Source: Xanthostigma xanthostigma (Eukaryota; Arthropoda; Insecta; Raphidioptera; Raphidiidae). Taken from it: DNA of 64,000 bases. The DNA is taken from the NCBI GenBank assembly GCA_963575645.1, contig OY754470.1:48329201-48393200 (forward strand), written 5' to 3'. The notes under the pieces are model-generated. The model was not told the origin of the DNA. It saw only the letters and a list, made by a program, of their open reading frames with translations, and ran no database searches. Below are positions 1-12,400 of this stretch, one piece after another. Made by a program: the position numbers and the translations under genes. Each line of letters opens with the position of its first letter. Position 1 is the first letter of the stretch.

Positions 1-3000
1 ATGTTTGTGTAAGTCAAAAATTTCTCATCAATTAAAAATATTGTTCATATCCATATTTTTTATATAGCTTAATTTTGGAAGTTAAGATTTAAGAAGTTAC
101 TTTGAAATACATAGTGCTTGATTAAAACAAAAATATTTTATTCAACTAAGACAGAATAATCCTTTTAAAAATATTTTCTCTTGTACCGGTGGGTTCATTG
201 GGTTCGTACTTCATACCTAGCGTAAAGCGCTATGTCGAACTCATAACACTGCTCCAATAGTGAATTTAAAGAATTTTTTAGCTTTATATAAAAAAATTGA
301 TTTTATGTCAGGATATTTTTAAATTTTAAGTTTTCTTTTCTTATCTGATTTCAAGTTTAAGAACAATGACACATAGTTATATTTCAAAAACGATAATAAA
401 TTTAAATAAAAAGCTTGTTTATGAATTCTTTTCAAATTATAAAAAAAAGTATTTTGGAATAGAATGAGTCTTTGTTTTTCTAAATTACTCATTATTATAA
501 ATGAGTAAAGGGTAAAGTTGGATGTTTTTGTCAAACCACTCATCGCTTCTGCGAATGATTGATTTACCTAAAAAAATAATAGTCACATAGCCGTTTGGCC
601 GTAATAGTGTTAACACACAGACGAATGAATGTTTTTGCAAAAACACGTTTTTGGGACTCGAGGGAGCTTAAAAAGTAAAAACATTATGAAATCGTGAAAA
701 GAGAATTTTGACTAAAATTAATGCCATTCAGGCCTCACTTGTGGAGTTGGAATAGAACAATATTTCAATGTAAAATTTCGTAGCCCGGTAAAAAATAATA
801 AATTGAAAATAACTTTTGTTGTTGGTGAACTCAAAAATTAAAAAAGTGAATGCAAAAATAGTTGTTGTATTTTTCATTATTAAATAAATCTTTTTTTGGA
901 AACCCAGTGGAAATAAACAGGGCAACTTTACGTAGCTACGTGTTTTTTTGGCCGAAAACCAATTACAAGAACTACATACAACTCATAAACTAGCCAAATA
1001 TAATAAATTATTCGCCAGATGTATGTCAAAAACAATATAGAAATATCCATCATGACGCAAAAAAACAAAAATCTATTTTTGTGGAAAACAAAGACGCGGC
1101 CTTCAATATTATGTTTACGACAACCTGTGTGACGTTTGCGACCTGTTTTTGTTCTAATTAATCAGATTTGTCCACAATTCTGATGACACTCAGCACCCGC
1201 TATAATCAGACCCAAACGCTTATCACAACTCTTTGCATGGCCTCCCATATCAAACAGCAATGCTCCAACAAACCGTGGACAGACCAATGTTAAAATAACG
1301 AATGCTTTTGCACAAATTCTGCTCCATTTAAAATGGTGGAATGTATACATGCTTTTCTTGCGATAGAAATAGAATCTGGATTAATTTTAGCTTCTTTAAA
1401 TTTACAGTCTTTAAAATTAGAAGTACTAGTAGCATGTTTCAATTTTTCATAAAGAGTACATTAAAGTTTACGAATGTTTAATTAAAGATCGTAAATTAGT
1501 GTCAGTCAGAATCAATTTTTGTTAATGTTACAAACATTTCTACACAGCTTTTACAAAATTGTAATGAAAAACAACAAACAACTTTTTATCGCACATCATT
1601 CTGGAACTGTGTTTTTAAAATAGTACATTGCGGAACTTTTTTAAAACATTCGACATCGCATAAGTTTTTGAAAAAAGAGGCATCTACACACGAAAACATG
1701 TGAACGAAATTGTGTAAAAAGTGAAACAAAAGAGAACTTCGTGTGTAAAAAGTGCTTTTTACACACAGCTCCAATTATGTCATTGTTTACGCACGGTCCA
1801 TATCCACGTAAAATAGTAAGTTCTGTATCTAGAGCGTGATGACAAATATTATAGAACAGTGTGACAATGTGTTAAAAACGAGCGCCAGCGATTTCTAATA
1901 ATCACACGAGTCATCATATACACCAGATATAGTATATATATATTTTTTTAGAAAATAGCTGATTTTTAATTTTGAGCAAGTTCTCTTCTATAGTAGTAGG
2001 CTGTGCTGTATTAGCATGCTGTCGGATACGTCATAACTATGATTTACTATTGGAACCACAGCTATCCTTCTTTTAACACTAGTGTTAAATGTGTCATTTC
2101 TATATACACGCATGAAAAGCAGCTGTTTTATAGAAGACCACCGTTTTACATGTTTGGAAATTGTAGAATTTGATATTGTAATCGAAATGATATTTAAAAC
2201 CGTAAAAAATTTAATATTGCGTCGAAAAAAGTAAAAAAGCTTTGAGATATGAATATCAAATTAGGTGCAGAAAATGTAAGATTATTTAGAAATTGCATAT
2301 TTACGATTTCAGAGTGCCAACTATGCAGTTTCAATGAACTGTTTAGCGAATAATAAGTAAATGAATGCAATGTTACAAAATTAGCTTGATAAAAATCATC
2401 AAGATGTAAAATATTTGATGAAAAACGAGGTTAAAATAGCGTCATCAGATTGAAATATGACTGAATGCCTCACGTTCTTCATGGTCTCACCGCTATAAAA
2501 CAGTTGGTATAATAAAATGGCGGACGTTACCATACTTGCACATGCGTATTATATAGGTATATATGCGTTTCAAATCCTCCCCACCTGAGTAGAATTCGTA
2601 ATGTTATACGTTTGGCAATTGTTAATGTAAGTAAAATAGATATTAGTCTAGTAGTGAAATACACCCAACTGAGGGTACGAACTTCGAATTATAGATGGTG
2701 TGTTTCTTTGTCAGTTGAAACGGTTGTGTGTTTGTTACTCAGTTAATTATTGCAATATTTAAAAGGTAACAAAATCTTTCAATTTGATGTTAAGCTTTGT
2801 GAATAAATTATTGCTGCTGTCGATACTAATGAAATAATAGCTATCTACTCGTGTGAATTATAGCTCAATGAACAATATTTAAATTAGACGTGACATTTTT
2901 TTTTTGTATAAATTGCAATAATTTCAATATTTGCAATAACTTAATGTGTAGACATTGTGGATTTTTTCAAATATTGTTATTTGAACAGAAATAATTTGAT

Positions 3001-3572
3001 AGGATATATTTTTTAAATAATTATTTGGTTTTGATTCTTACCTGGTAAATCTTAAATTGTTTTTGAAATTCCGGAAATACTCAAGCACTTTGAGAAAGAT
3101 TTAGTCAATCAACAAAACGAGATAAAACTACATACAAAATATCATTGACCAAATATTTTATTGATAACAAAGATTCATTTTATAACTGTTGCATAATTTA
3201 TTATAACTTTATGTAATCGAAATTATTACTTGAAATAATGCATCAAAATTAGAACGTGAGAGTTGTCAGGCTTATATTCTGAGCACATATTTTGAATATC
3301 TATAACTTATAAGAGAAATTTCTGGTTTATAGTAAATAAACAATTTTCAAAGAAATAACGTCTGCACATTAAAAATTTTTAAATTAAAAAATGACAAATA
3401 TTCCTACATAGATCTTCATGTTAAAGTATTATCTATATCAACACCAGTATAACACTATTACTTACAATTTACTATAAGTAATTTATTTATTTAAATTATC
3501 TTATAAAAATATTAACGCAAATCACAATAGTTCAGTGCTTTTGTCGCCTTGAAAGCCAATGGCTAAAACTTA
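1..3572. other. No gene seen
   Basis: AT-rich sequence without a convincing exon on either strand; probably intron or flank of the WPP-motif gene. The ORFs are short and of low complexity. Confidence 0.5.
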
Positions 3573-3586
3573 AGATATTTATCATG

Positions 3587-3790
3587 GTAAACTATGTTTC
3601 TGGGGCAAATGGTTTATAAGTTTGTCATGTAATCAATAGAATTTATTCATTAAAAGCCTGAAGAGGTCGACACACCAGTCGACGAAACGTCGTTTTAAAA
3701 AAACTTGTTTTCTATTTCGAAAACCATTTGCCCCAGAGTATCAACACAACATAGTTTACCATACTACAAGGAGGGCGAAAAAAGATTCAA
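3587..3790. mobile_element. Palindromic Penelope-like remnant with hammerhead-like core
   Basis: Inverted arms ggtaaactatgtttctgggg... are present on both sides. The direct repeat agatatttatcatg (14 bp) at 3573-3586 and 3791-3804 looks like a retroposition duplication. The core motif is at 3658-3691. Confidence 0.55.
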
Positions 3791-4131
3791 AGATATTTAT
3801 CATGTTCTTTATTGAATTGCGCATAAAGCAAAGAACGTACCAAACCATCTTTTTGTTCCATGTCGATACCTTTAAACATTGAAAAGTTATAAACAGTCAA
3901 AGTTGAAATCACCATAGAGTTTTACATGTTCTTTTTTTGCCACGACAAAAAAAATAAAAATTTCAAGCTTTTCTTATCAATTGCGTATCCGCCCCATTAC
4001 TATAAATTTTGTGAGTATAAAATAAAATAAGTATAATGCGACGCGGGCTTCAAATCGTATTTTGGGTTCCAGACAAAAAGTTTAAGAACTGATGTTTCAA
4101 ATAATAGCAACACTCAATACATTAGCCTTTA

Positions 4132-4771
4132 GCCAGGCCACACATCAAGGAAACTAGAAACGTGAAATATGAAATATGAAATCTGAAACATGAAATATGA
4201 AATACGAAACAGATAGTTTGTGCTTCATCGATGCACAAACCAGAGAAAATTAAATTATTTTGTTTCAGTTAGCCATGGACACCGATGATAGTTTGGACGA
4301 CGCAGTAGTTGGGGTTGTAAGCACATTATTATTATTAAAACCCAAAAATAAATCAAAACGAAAGAAACGACGTTACTGGATACATCCGTATAACCACATA
4401 AATCTTAAACATGGTTCTTATATGGTGTCAAAAGAATTAAGTGAGCATCCGGACAAATTTCAGTCTTTTTATAGAGTGTCAATAACTGACACAAACACTA
4501 CATTAAATTCTTCGTCGTCTTTCATTTTTGAAATTGATCAAATATTGCCTGCAACGCGAAATAACGAGAAACAAGAAACAAAAATATAGAACAGAACCTA
4601 TTTCATGTAAACACGTTTCTATAGGATTTGCTTCGCTATGACGTCACATGAAACACATTTCGTTGATGTGCGTATTCTCATTTACGGCAATGTGTACTTA
4701 TTTCATGAAACGTGTTTCATGTTTCTTGTTTCACATTTCATGTTTCATGTTTCCTTGATGTGTGGCCGGCC
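4132..4771 (+). mobile_element. PIF/Harbinger-type miniature element with transposase remnant
   Basis: Terminal inverted repeats around CACACATCAAGGAAAC are flanked by TTA at 4129-4131 and 4772-4774. The subterminal regions are runs of GAAATATGAAA-like repeats. The interior holds the transposase fragment at 4275-4589. Confidence 0.75.
4275..4589 (+). pseudogene. Harbinger (ALP1/HARBI1-like) transposase N-terminal fragment
   Basis: Opens after an acceptor-like tttgtttcag with gccATGG. 104 residues: an acidic start, a hydrophobic LLLL patch, a basic KNKSKRKKRRYWIHPYNH block and KELSEHPDKFQSFYRVS, then sequence that no longer resembles the family. The basic RRYWIHP then ELxxHPDKFxxFYR layout is the usual N-terminus of PIF/Harbinger nucleases; the DDE catalytic core is missing. 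It is a truncated remnant inside a short element. Confidence 0.65.
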
Positions 4772-4775
4772 TTAG

Positions 4776-4862
4776 AAAAATGTTAAAATTTTTGACTACG
4801 AGCTCTTAGACATAAGTTCGCAACGCGACTATATGCAATTATTGGAGTTATTAATAGAAGAG
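4776..4862 (+). other. Possible orphan exon next to the Harbinger element
   Basis: An open stretch of 29 codons (NVKIFDYELLDISSQRDYMQ then LLELLIEE) lies between an AG at the element border and a good donor GAG|gtaagc. The upstream frame is closed by TAG at the border. There is no identified partner exon; it may be chance. Confidence 0.25.
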
Positions 4863-5394
4863 GTAAGCATATTTTATCCAGGTATACCTACATATTACAA
4901 ACAACATGAGGTTTGATAGACCCATGCTGATGCTACTGTTTAAGTACTTTTGGCACACGCTCAATTTTAAACGTAAGTGAGAATAAGTATGCACTCAACA
5001 GGCCCGATTATTTCCTTGTTGATAGGCCCGGATTGAAAAAAATCATATATTTAATAATTTGTCTATCTACTCAATGTGCGGTGAGTGAAGGCAACAAAGC
5101 GTATCGAAAATATAACTGCGTCTCTTTCTTCGATGTGATTCCCTGATTTGTCCGATGATAGGATTGGTTGGTGTACTTGCATTCAATCTGAATAAAGTAT
5201 CTCTGTTCCAAAAACTTTGTCTTTTTCTATGACGTTAACATGGGCGTACCCAGCTTTTGGTCCAGGAGGGGGCAAAGAAGAAATTTCTTAAGCCGGGTCA
5301 CCCGTGCTTGTTGTGCCCTGCTGAATACGCCAGTGCTTACAACAATGTTATTGAAATTCACTACTTCATTTTTGAACATCTGCTAGATATTACA

Positions 5395-5596
5395 TAAAAT
5401 CGTTCGTCCTGACTGACTGACTGACTGATTCATCAACGCTTGAGCTATAAACTTGAAATTTGGAAAGTAGGTTCCTTTTATTAGCAAATCTGGCAGAATT
5501 TGCTCAAAGCTATTAGTTAAGACGTCGGACCGCAAATGAAATACATTTTCCAGAATTATATCTTTCGCACCCGGATGAAACCGGGACGGGCGCTAG
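5395..5596 (+). mobile_element. Helitron-like 3' portion
   Basis: Ends in a GC hairpin (acccggatgaaaccgggacgg) followed by CTAG|T at 5596. It is preceded by a (CTGA)n run at about 5409-5427. The same end occurs inverted at 59337. Confidence 0.5.
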
Positions 5597-7433
5597 TATG
5601 AAAATATACACCGCAGGATCTCAGGAAAAAAACCCACGCATTGTTAGATAACGTTAATGATAAATTTTACACCTGACTACAAAACAACCAGCTAACGTAA
5701 ACCAGTGGTTCTTAAACGAATGATCAATGTTAAAAAAAAATCCAACAGCTGTAAACAGGAACATGTTCGTTCAAAAAATACATTATTTTTTACGATTTGT
5801 CCTCGACAACAAGCTTCCATATTAAAAAGCGTCTTTCTTTTATGTTGTTGGGACACAAAATGTGTCTTTTTGAGTTGCAATCTTTTTTTAACACTTACTT
5901 ATTCGTCAGTTTGTAGTCGATTATTATGTCAAAAAATATCTAAATTTTTCGGTATCGGTTATTCTCAATAAAACAGTTTTACAACCACTTATCGCTTAAC
6001 AAATTAGGTTGTCATCATATGTTTTGAATTTAGAAACACAATATTTTTAGTTCAGATAAAAATAATATTAACATCTTTGTGTAACGCGTTATATTATATA
6101 AATTTTCAATGTGACAATTTATTTTTAAACGTCTGCAAAATAATTGATTGCGTATATTTTTAGCAGGGAAATAAATCTTATTTATTTTGGAGCATTCCAG
6201 AGCTGTTCATTTAAGAGTGGGTCAAAGCGATCCGATCGGATTATAAGGCTAACCCTCCTCCGGCACCCTAACTTCAAAAATAAAAAAAACTGGAACTAAG
6301 GCATCCTTTGACATTTTTTCTCATGCTCGTAGTTCTGGCATTCTACGAAAAAAAAAACAATTTCGTAGAAATTTTAAAATTTTTTGTCAGTTATTATTAT
6401 CTATATCAAGCAAAAAAAAGGTATATAAAACCTGTGAAAAAGTAGATTTTTCAAAAAAAAAAATCCGGTAAAATTAGAGATGAGAAACTTCAAATTCATG
6501 TTCAGTACCCTATACAGAATATCAAGGGTATGTCCCAAAATATAACCCAGTGCTAACGACGTCATGAATCCGACGCCATAATTGTACTGGTGAGACAGAT
6601 GTGACGTAGCATAAATATTTATCCGGACGTGTGTGCATCGGACATTGTGGAATTTTTTATTTTATTATTTGTTATTTGCAATAATGTCTGCTCAACACAG
6701 TAAACAATTATTTTTGGTGAATGAGGGAAATAATAATATGTTAATCCGCTGGCCAGTATAATTCGGAACGAATCAACAGTATGGCGTCGATTCATGACGT
6801 CATTAGCACTGGTCAGTATACTGGGATATATTTCGGAACATACCCCAAAACTCCTTTAAAAATTTACAGGTAAAAAACCCTATGCAATGATAAAATTCAA
6901 CTTAAATTGTTAATTCGCCGGTTTTGTAAACTGATTTTCAGAACATAAATAAATTATCGACAAGTGCAACAAGTTAGTAATGTTTTTACGAGAACATCAA
7001 ATTAGTAATTCATCTAGAGAACATGATTCATTTACCTACAGATTTCCCACTTTAAGATCTCGCCCACGCATGCAGTACTTTTTTGCAACATAAAAAAAAT
7101 GGTTTTGGCAAGCAATCCTTTAAATCTGTCTGAAATGAATAATTGAAATGAAAATATGAGAAAGTATACACTGTTTCTTTTCATTTGTTATTATTAACTG
7201 TCCGTATATTTGCAAATATTTTCTAGAAAATATTTGTTCTAGGAAAAAATTAGTAAAGAACATAAAATAAAAATATATTTGAATCTGCTTTGTACATTTT
7301 CTGTTGTATTTAAAAGATAGTCCGTAAATGGAATAGTATATTGTATTACAAGGGCATAAAATTGGCAACTTCGAACGAGGGCGACGTTTGCTCGCCAGGG
7401 TCGCAATCGGACACACTTTATTTTTGATCTGCG
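5597..7433. other. No gene seen
   Basis: AT-rich, with an inverted pair around 6531-6850 (catacccttgatatt-like; 'ccagtgctaacgacgtcatga' against 'tcatgacgtcattagcactg'), probably another foldback element. The overlapping ORFs at 5692-5971 on both strands are not supported. Confidence 0.45.
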
Positions 7434-7633
7434 CAGCCCCGAATCTACGATTTTTTAATAAATTACATAAAAAAACTCACAAATATATAATGGTTGGCAT
7501 TTTTTGTGAACAGAAAACAAGCAGACTGAGTAAATCGGAAAAAGGACAGATTATATTATGATTTTGGCGCCCCCTGAAATTGCTACCTGGGGCGGGTGCT
7601 TCGGTTTGCCCCCTCCCCCTAGATTCGGGGCTA
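7434..7633 (+). mobile_element. hAT-like MITE (CAGCCCCG ends)
   Basis: Inverted ends CAGCCCCGAATCTA / TAGATTCGGGGCTA, flanked by gatctgcg and gacctgcg (7 of 8 matching). Confidence 0.65.
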
Positions 7634-8045
7634 GACCTGCGCATGCCTCGATAACAAGTTATGTAATAATGCACGACGCACTTTCAATGCAAGTATTACA
7701 AAACATTCCTTTTGTGGTTATTTACTTTTTTTTTTTAATTTATCGTTTTTGGTTTGGAATAGCGACCAGTATTTTTTGCTTTTCTGACGTTTTCATTCCA
7801 GTGAGTTTCAAAAACATATTATACGATAAAAAATGCGCGAATATAATATGTCTGAGCTGTTTACTTTTATTTAAGCAAAGTGTTATTTTCAGAAGTTTGG
7901 AATTTAGTTAAATGCGGCGTGACACGTTTACTCATAAAGCGTTGAAATCATAATTAATATGTACAGACTTTAGATTGACAGATTCAGGTGAATCTTAACA
8001 GGAGGAAATATAATCTTTCAGATTATCTAGTTTAAAGATCGTGCA

Positions 8046-8548
8046 CAGCCCCGGATCTACGATTTTTTCGACCCGGGGCAGAAACTTGATAATGGCGCCC
8101 CCCTCTTCAAGCAAATTGAGTATAATACGCGCCACGGATCTAAAAGGTTCGAAAGTTAGTCACAAACAGCGTCGCAAAGGCACATTTTAGAGCCGTTGAG
8201 AATCCCATTACCTCCCAGCGACCTGCACGGAACGTGCGCTCGTCGGTGATTGGCCGTGACCGCCCGTTGACTTTGTCACTTGTAGCTTTCCTGCTTTAGT
8301 CGAGTACGCTATTGTCAAGTTGTTATTGTTATGTTAGTTTTGTTGAGTTGCGAGTTTATAGTTTTTCAACAGACTATACATGCGCAAGCCCGCATTCGCA
8401 TCTAACTTCCGAGCCTTTTAGATTCGTGGCGCGTATTATAAATCGGAAAAAGGACAGATTGGATGCAGTTTTCAACCACATTATATTATGATTTTGGCGC
8501 CCCCAGAAACTGTCACCCGGGGCGGGTGACAGTCTAGATCCGCGGCTG
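8046..8548 (+). mobile_element. hAT-like MITE with exact 8-bp duplication
   Basis: Ends CAGCCCCGGATCTACG / TAGATCCGCGGCTG, with atcgtgca at 8038-8045 and 8549-8556. A second element is nested at 8123-8438. Confidence 0.8.
8123..8438 (+). mobile_element. TA-flanked MITE nested in the hAT element
   Basis: Inverted ends TAATACGCGCCACGGATCTA, TA on both sides, about 316 bp. The same family lies inverted at 8951-9242. Confidence 0.72.
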
Positions 8549-8950
8549 ATCGTGCATACTTGTCAAACGTAAACCTGTACGACCAGCGCACCACGGGATA
8601 GTAAGTGGGGCGGTGACACTAAAGCCTCAGTGATAATATGTTGAAGAAATTTTTTTTATTGAAAGATATGAGTTTTTTACGCCAATACATGAAAGATTAG
8701 CGGACATATCTCCGCGCTTCCACTTGCCATTCGCCCTTGAAAATATTAACGATTTTTGAAGCTTATAATAAATATTCAACTAAGAAAAAAAGTTACTTAA
8801 GCACTCTTATTGCATTTTTAAAGATCTTTACAATGATACCCCGCATGGAATGGGATGCACGATAATAAAAATTTCCATCCCTCTGTTATTCACATAAGAT
8901 ATCTGCCTACAAAATTTCGTGAGAATCGATGGAAAGATGGCGGAGTTGTA

Positions 8951-9242
8951 TAATACGCGCCACGAATCTAAAAGGCTCGGAAGTTAGATGCGAATGCGGC
9001 CTTGCGCTTCTACAGTCTGTTGAAAAACTATAAACTCGCAACTCAACAAAACTAAAATAGCATTAACTACTTGACAATAGCGTACTCGACTGTTAAAGCA
9101 GGAAAGCGACAAGTGACAAAGGCAACGAGCGATCACGGCCAATCACCGACGAGCGCACGTTCCGTGCAGTAACTGAGATGTGCTTTTGCGACGCTGTTTG
9201 TGACTAACTTCCAAACCTTTTAGATCCGTGGGGCGCGTATTA
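8951..9242 (-). mobile_element. TA-flanked MITE, second copy in opposite orientation
   Basis: Ends TAATACGCGCCACGAATCTA with TA duplications; the interior is the reverse complement of the 8123-8438 copy. It ends about 100 bp before the exon at 9347. Confidence 0.72.
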
Positions 9243-9346
9243 TACATTGGCAACTGCTTGATTATTTTTCATTGTAGAATTTCTGTGATATTATATAAAA
9301 AACGTTATGTAATGCAAATAAAACAGGCGTTTTGTATTATTTTCAG

Positions 9347-9441
9347 GTGTAAAACAAGTGGTATGGCCTCCCCCACCGTCTGAAGGTGACTTCTACACCA
9401 ACGGCAACGGCGTACCTGAAGAAACACCTGTTCACAATCAG
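9347..9441 (+). CDS. Exon of the WPP-motif gene
   Basis: Acceptor ttattttcag, donor CAG|gtattt. It opens with two bases of a Gly codon and ends on a codon boundary, reading VKQVVWPPPPSEGDFYTNGN and then GVPEETPVHNQ. The other two frames are stopped or lack sense. Confidence 0.75.
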
Positions 9442-12400
9442 GTATTTTAATAGAGTACCTACTTCTATTGTAGTGTTGATGTATTATATTATGCGGTCAT
9501 ACTTAAAGAATATTTTTAGAATATTTATTTAAGATTTGCCAAAAAACGCAACGCTAATGAAGAAAAGAAACTTCAACAACTTTACTCTAAAGGCCGCTGC
9601 ACACGAGGCTAGTTTTGCCGCTTGAATCACTTCTGGGAAATGCTTGTTCGTCTGCTTGTTTTGAGCAAGAACCAATCAGGAAACAGTAACTTGTCACGTG
9701 GGCGACATTGACACACGCCCACAAACAAACGCGGCGTCATAGCGTGTGTTCTGTTCACAGAAAATAAACGTCGACTTTTGTTAACGTTCTAATCACTGCA
9801 CCAAACCCATCAAATCTAACAAGAAATCTAGCAGAAAACCAGCCTCGTGTGCAGCGGCCTTTATCATGTTATCAATATTTATGTTGTAATTGAAAAAAAA
9901 TAGTGTTATGAATTTTAATCGGCAACGTTTTCTAAAAAAAAAAAAACTAGGTTTGCAAGACTTAATCCCAGAACTTTTGAATCGGTTGTCTTTTTATATA
10001 ACAGAAATAAATTTGTCTTCGTCAGAGACTCGGGACGTAGCAGCTTTAAATAATTTTGACTATCCATCATTGAACGACAGCCTATAAAAGTCAAATAGGT
10101 TGCCAAATGTATTAATTTATCGTAAAAAGTTATTTTGATAACATTTAAAAATCTATTTTTAGCGATAAGGTTCTTAAGCTAAATCGTTGTCGAATTCTGA
10201 TGCATTATTTACGAACATTTTTGCGCGCTAATTACAAAACATTAGTGAGGCGATGGTTGAAGATTTATTTCAGGGAAAAAATGAAATAAGTTATTGTGAA
10301 AAAAATATTTATACTATAGAGTAGTGAACTGCTTAGATAAGGTGGGGGGGGGGGAGATATGAAAGTTTAATTTGGCTCAAGAGTAAAGACGCCTGGCTGA
10401 CTCAGTGCCGGATTAACCTATACGCAAATTAAGCAATTGCTTAGGGCATCGCGTCTTAGGGAGACCAAGAAGCACAACTCAGAAATGAAAAGTACCTCAC
10501 TAAACCGTGTCAACATTTTTCTTTTCTTTTTATCATGTTCTATGCTTTTTAACTTTTTTCTATCAATTTGATTTTTTTTTATAAACTGAACATATTAGAG
10601 ATGGGGCCCATAAACAAGAAATGCTTAGGGCATCAAGGAGTTTTAATCCGGCACTGGGCTGACTCACCGTTCAACTAATCGAAATCAAATTTTATACTTA
10701 AGGTTTTTAGGGGATTCCCCAAGACAGTTTTTCTTATTTCAGAAGACACTTTGCTATAAAAAATTATCTGTCAATGTTTATCAATTGACAAACTGTTTCC
10801 AAGCATTACCTGTTAAATTTTTTCAGTATCCAACGAAAACTTCTCCATCACCAGTAAACTACCAAAATCAACAGTCACCAGTCTACAATCAGCATCAAAT
10901 TCCCGTATCTCCGCCAGTAACAAACGCACCAGCAAATCGCGCTTGGAGTTCACCGACCCAACCGCAAGAAAGTCAACAGTATCAACCCGCAATAGTTCCA
11001 CAGACACAATATCAACAGCCGCAGCAATATCAGCCGCAAGTTACACAAGCGTTCCGTCCAGTGGCTGCGCCGAGACCTCCTCCAGGATTTATTACCCTTA
11101 AGAAATCCCCGCCAATTTCGCAGGCGCCCGCGCCTATTTACACGTCTCAACCGGCCACCGCAATTCTAGGAGGTTTGTTGGAACACCAACTGAGCGACGA
11201 TAACAACAGTTAGGCATTTTGTCAATTTCAAGGCCTTCTGGATGGTAGTTTTGCTAATTGAATAAACAACCAGCTAGTTTTGGGTGTAGTGGAAGATATT
11301 ATTTTGCGTAGCTATAGAATACGGATGCCGGGTTGGCTCATTGGTGACTAGTGGAGTAGTGGCACCGCACACGGCCACTTCCAACATGTTAACGCGTGCA
11401 CGCGTTAACATGTGTCCGTGTGCGGGATAAATGCAGATTTCTGCTTTATCCGTGAGCGGGATAAATGCAGATTTCTACCTTATCCTGGAACGGTAATCGA
11501 GCTATCTTTGTCTTTTAACTGTCAAATTCTGTGAGCAGCGTTACTTTTTGCATTGAGGTTAGGCGTAGCTGAAGTTTTGTTTATAGTGAAATAAAGTAAT
11601 AAAGAATTTCAAAGTAAACATTAGAAATGAGTTTCGTTAAAATTAAAAATGAAAATGTTACCGTAAAATTACTTGTGATGAACAATAAACTCATTTCTAA
11701 TGTTTACTTTGAAATTCTTTATTACTTTATTTCACTATAAACAAAACTTCAGCTACGCCTAACCTCAATGCAAAAAGTAACGCTGCTCACAGAATTTGAC
11801 AGTTAAAAGACAAAGATAGCTCGATTACCGTTCCAGGATAAGGTAGAAATCTGCATTTATCCCGCTCACGGATAAAGCAGAAATCTGCATTTATCCCGCA
11901 CACGGACACATGTTAACGCGTGCACGCGTTAACATGTTGGAAGTGGCCGTGTGCGGTGCCACTACTCCACTAGTGACCAATGAGCCAACCCGGCTTCCGT
12001 AATAGAAAGCCGCGCCATTTCAGAGAACAATAGAAGTCATTGCCTTATGTCTCTGTTCTCGTGTTCGATTGTAATGCCCAAATTATTATCCCCGCCTGAA
12101 CTCGGTATAAAGAAAATACTAAAAGTATTACTTGAGCTACCTGGACGGAATTATGTATTGTACAGATTATGTCTCAAAGTGGATTCTACCATCCCGAAGA
12201 CCTTATTACTGATTATTATCAAATATTAATTCAATTTTTGAAGGTTACGTCTATTCGCCTTATTTTTAAACATTGAATTGGTCTCTGAATGATTTGACTT
12301 GTTGTTTCAAGGTGGTGGCAATATGCGCGGAGATCAAAAATGGCCTCCAGCGGCTGTAAAAGCGCAAGCCGAAGCAGAAAACGAAGCCCGCCGGGCATTA

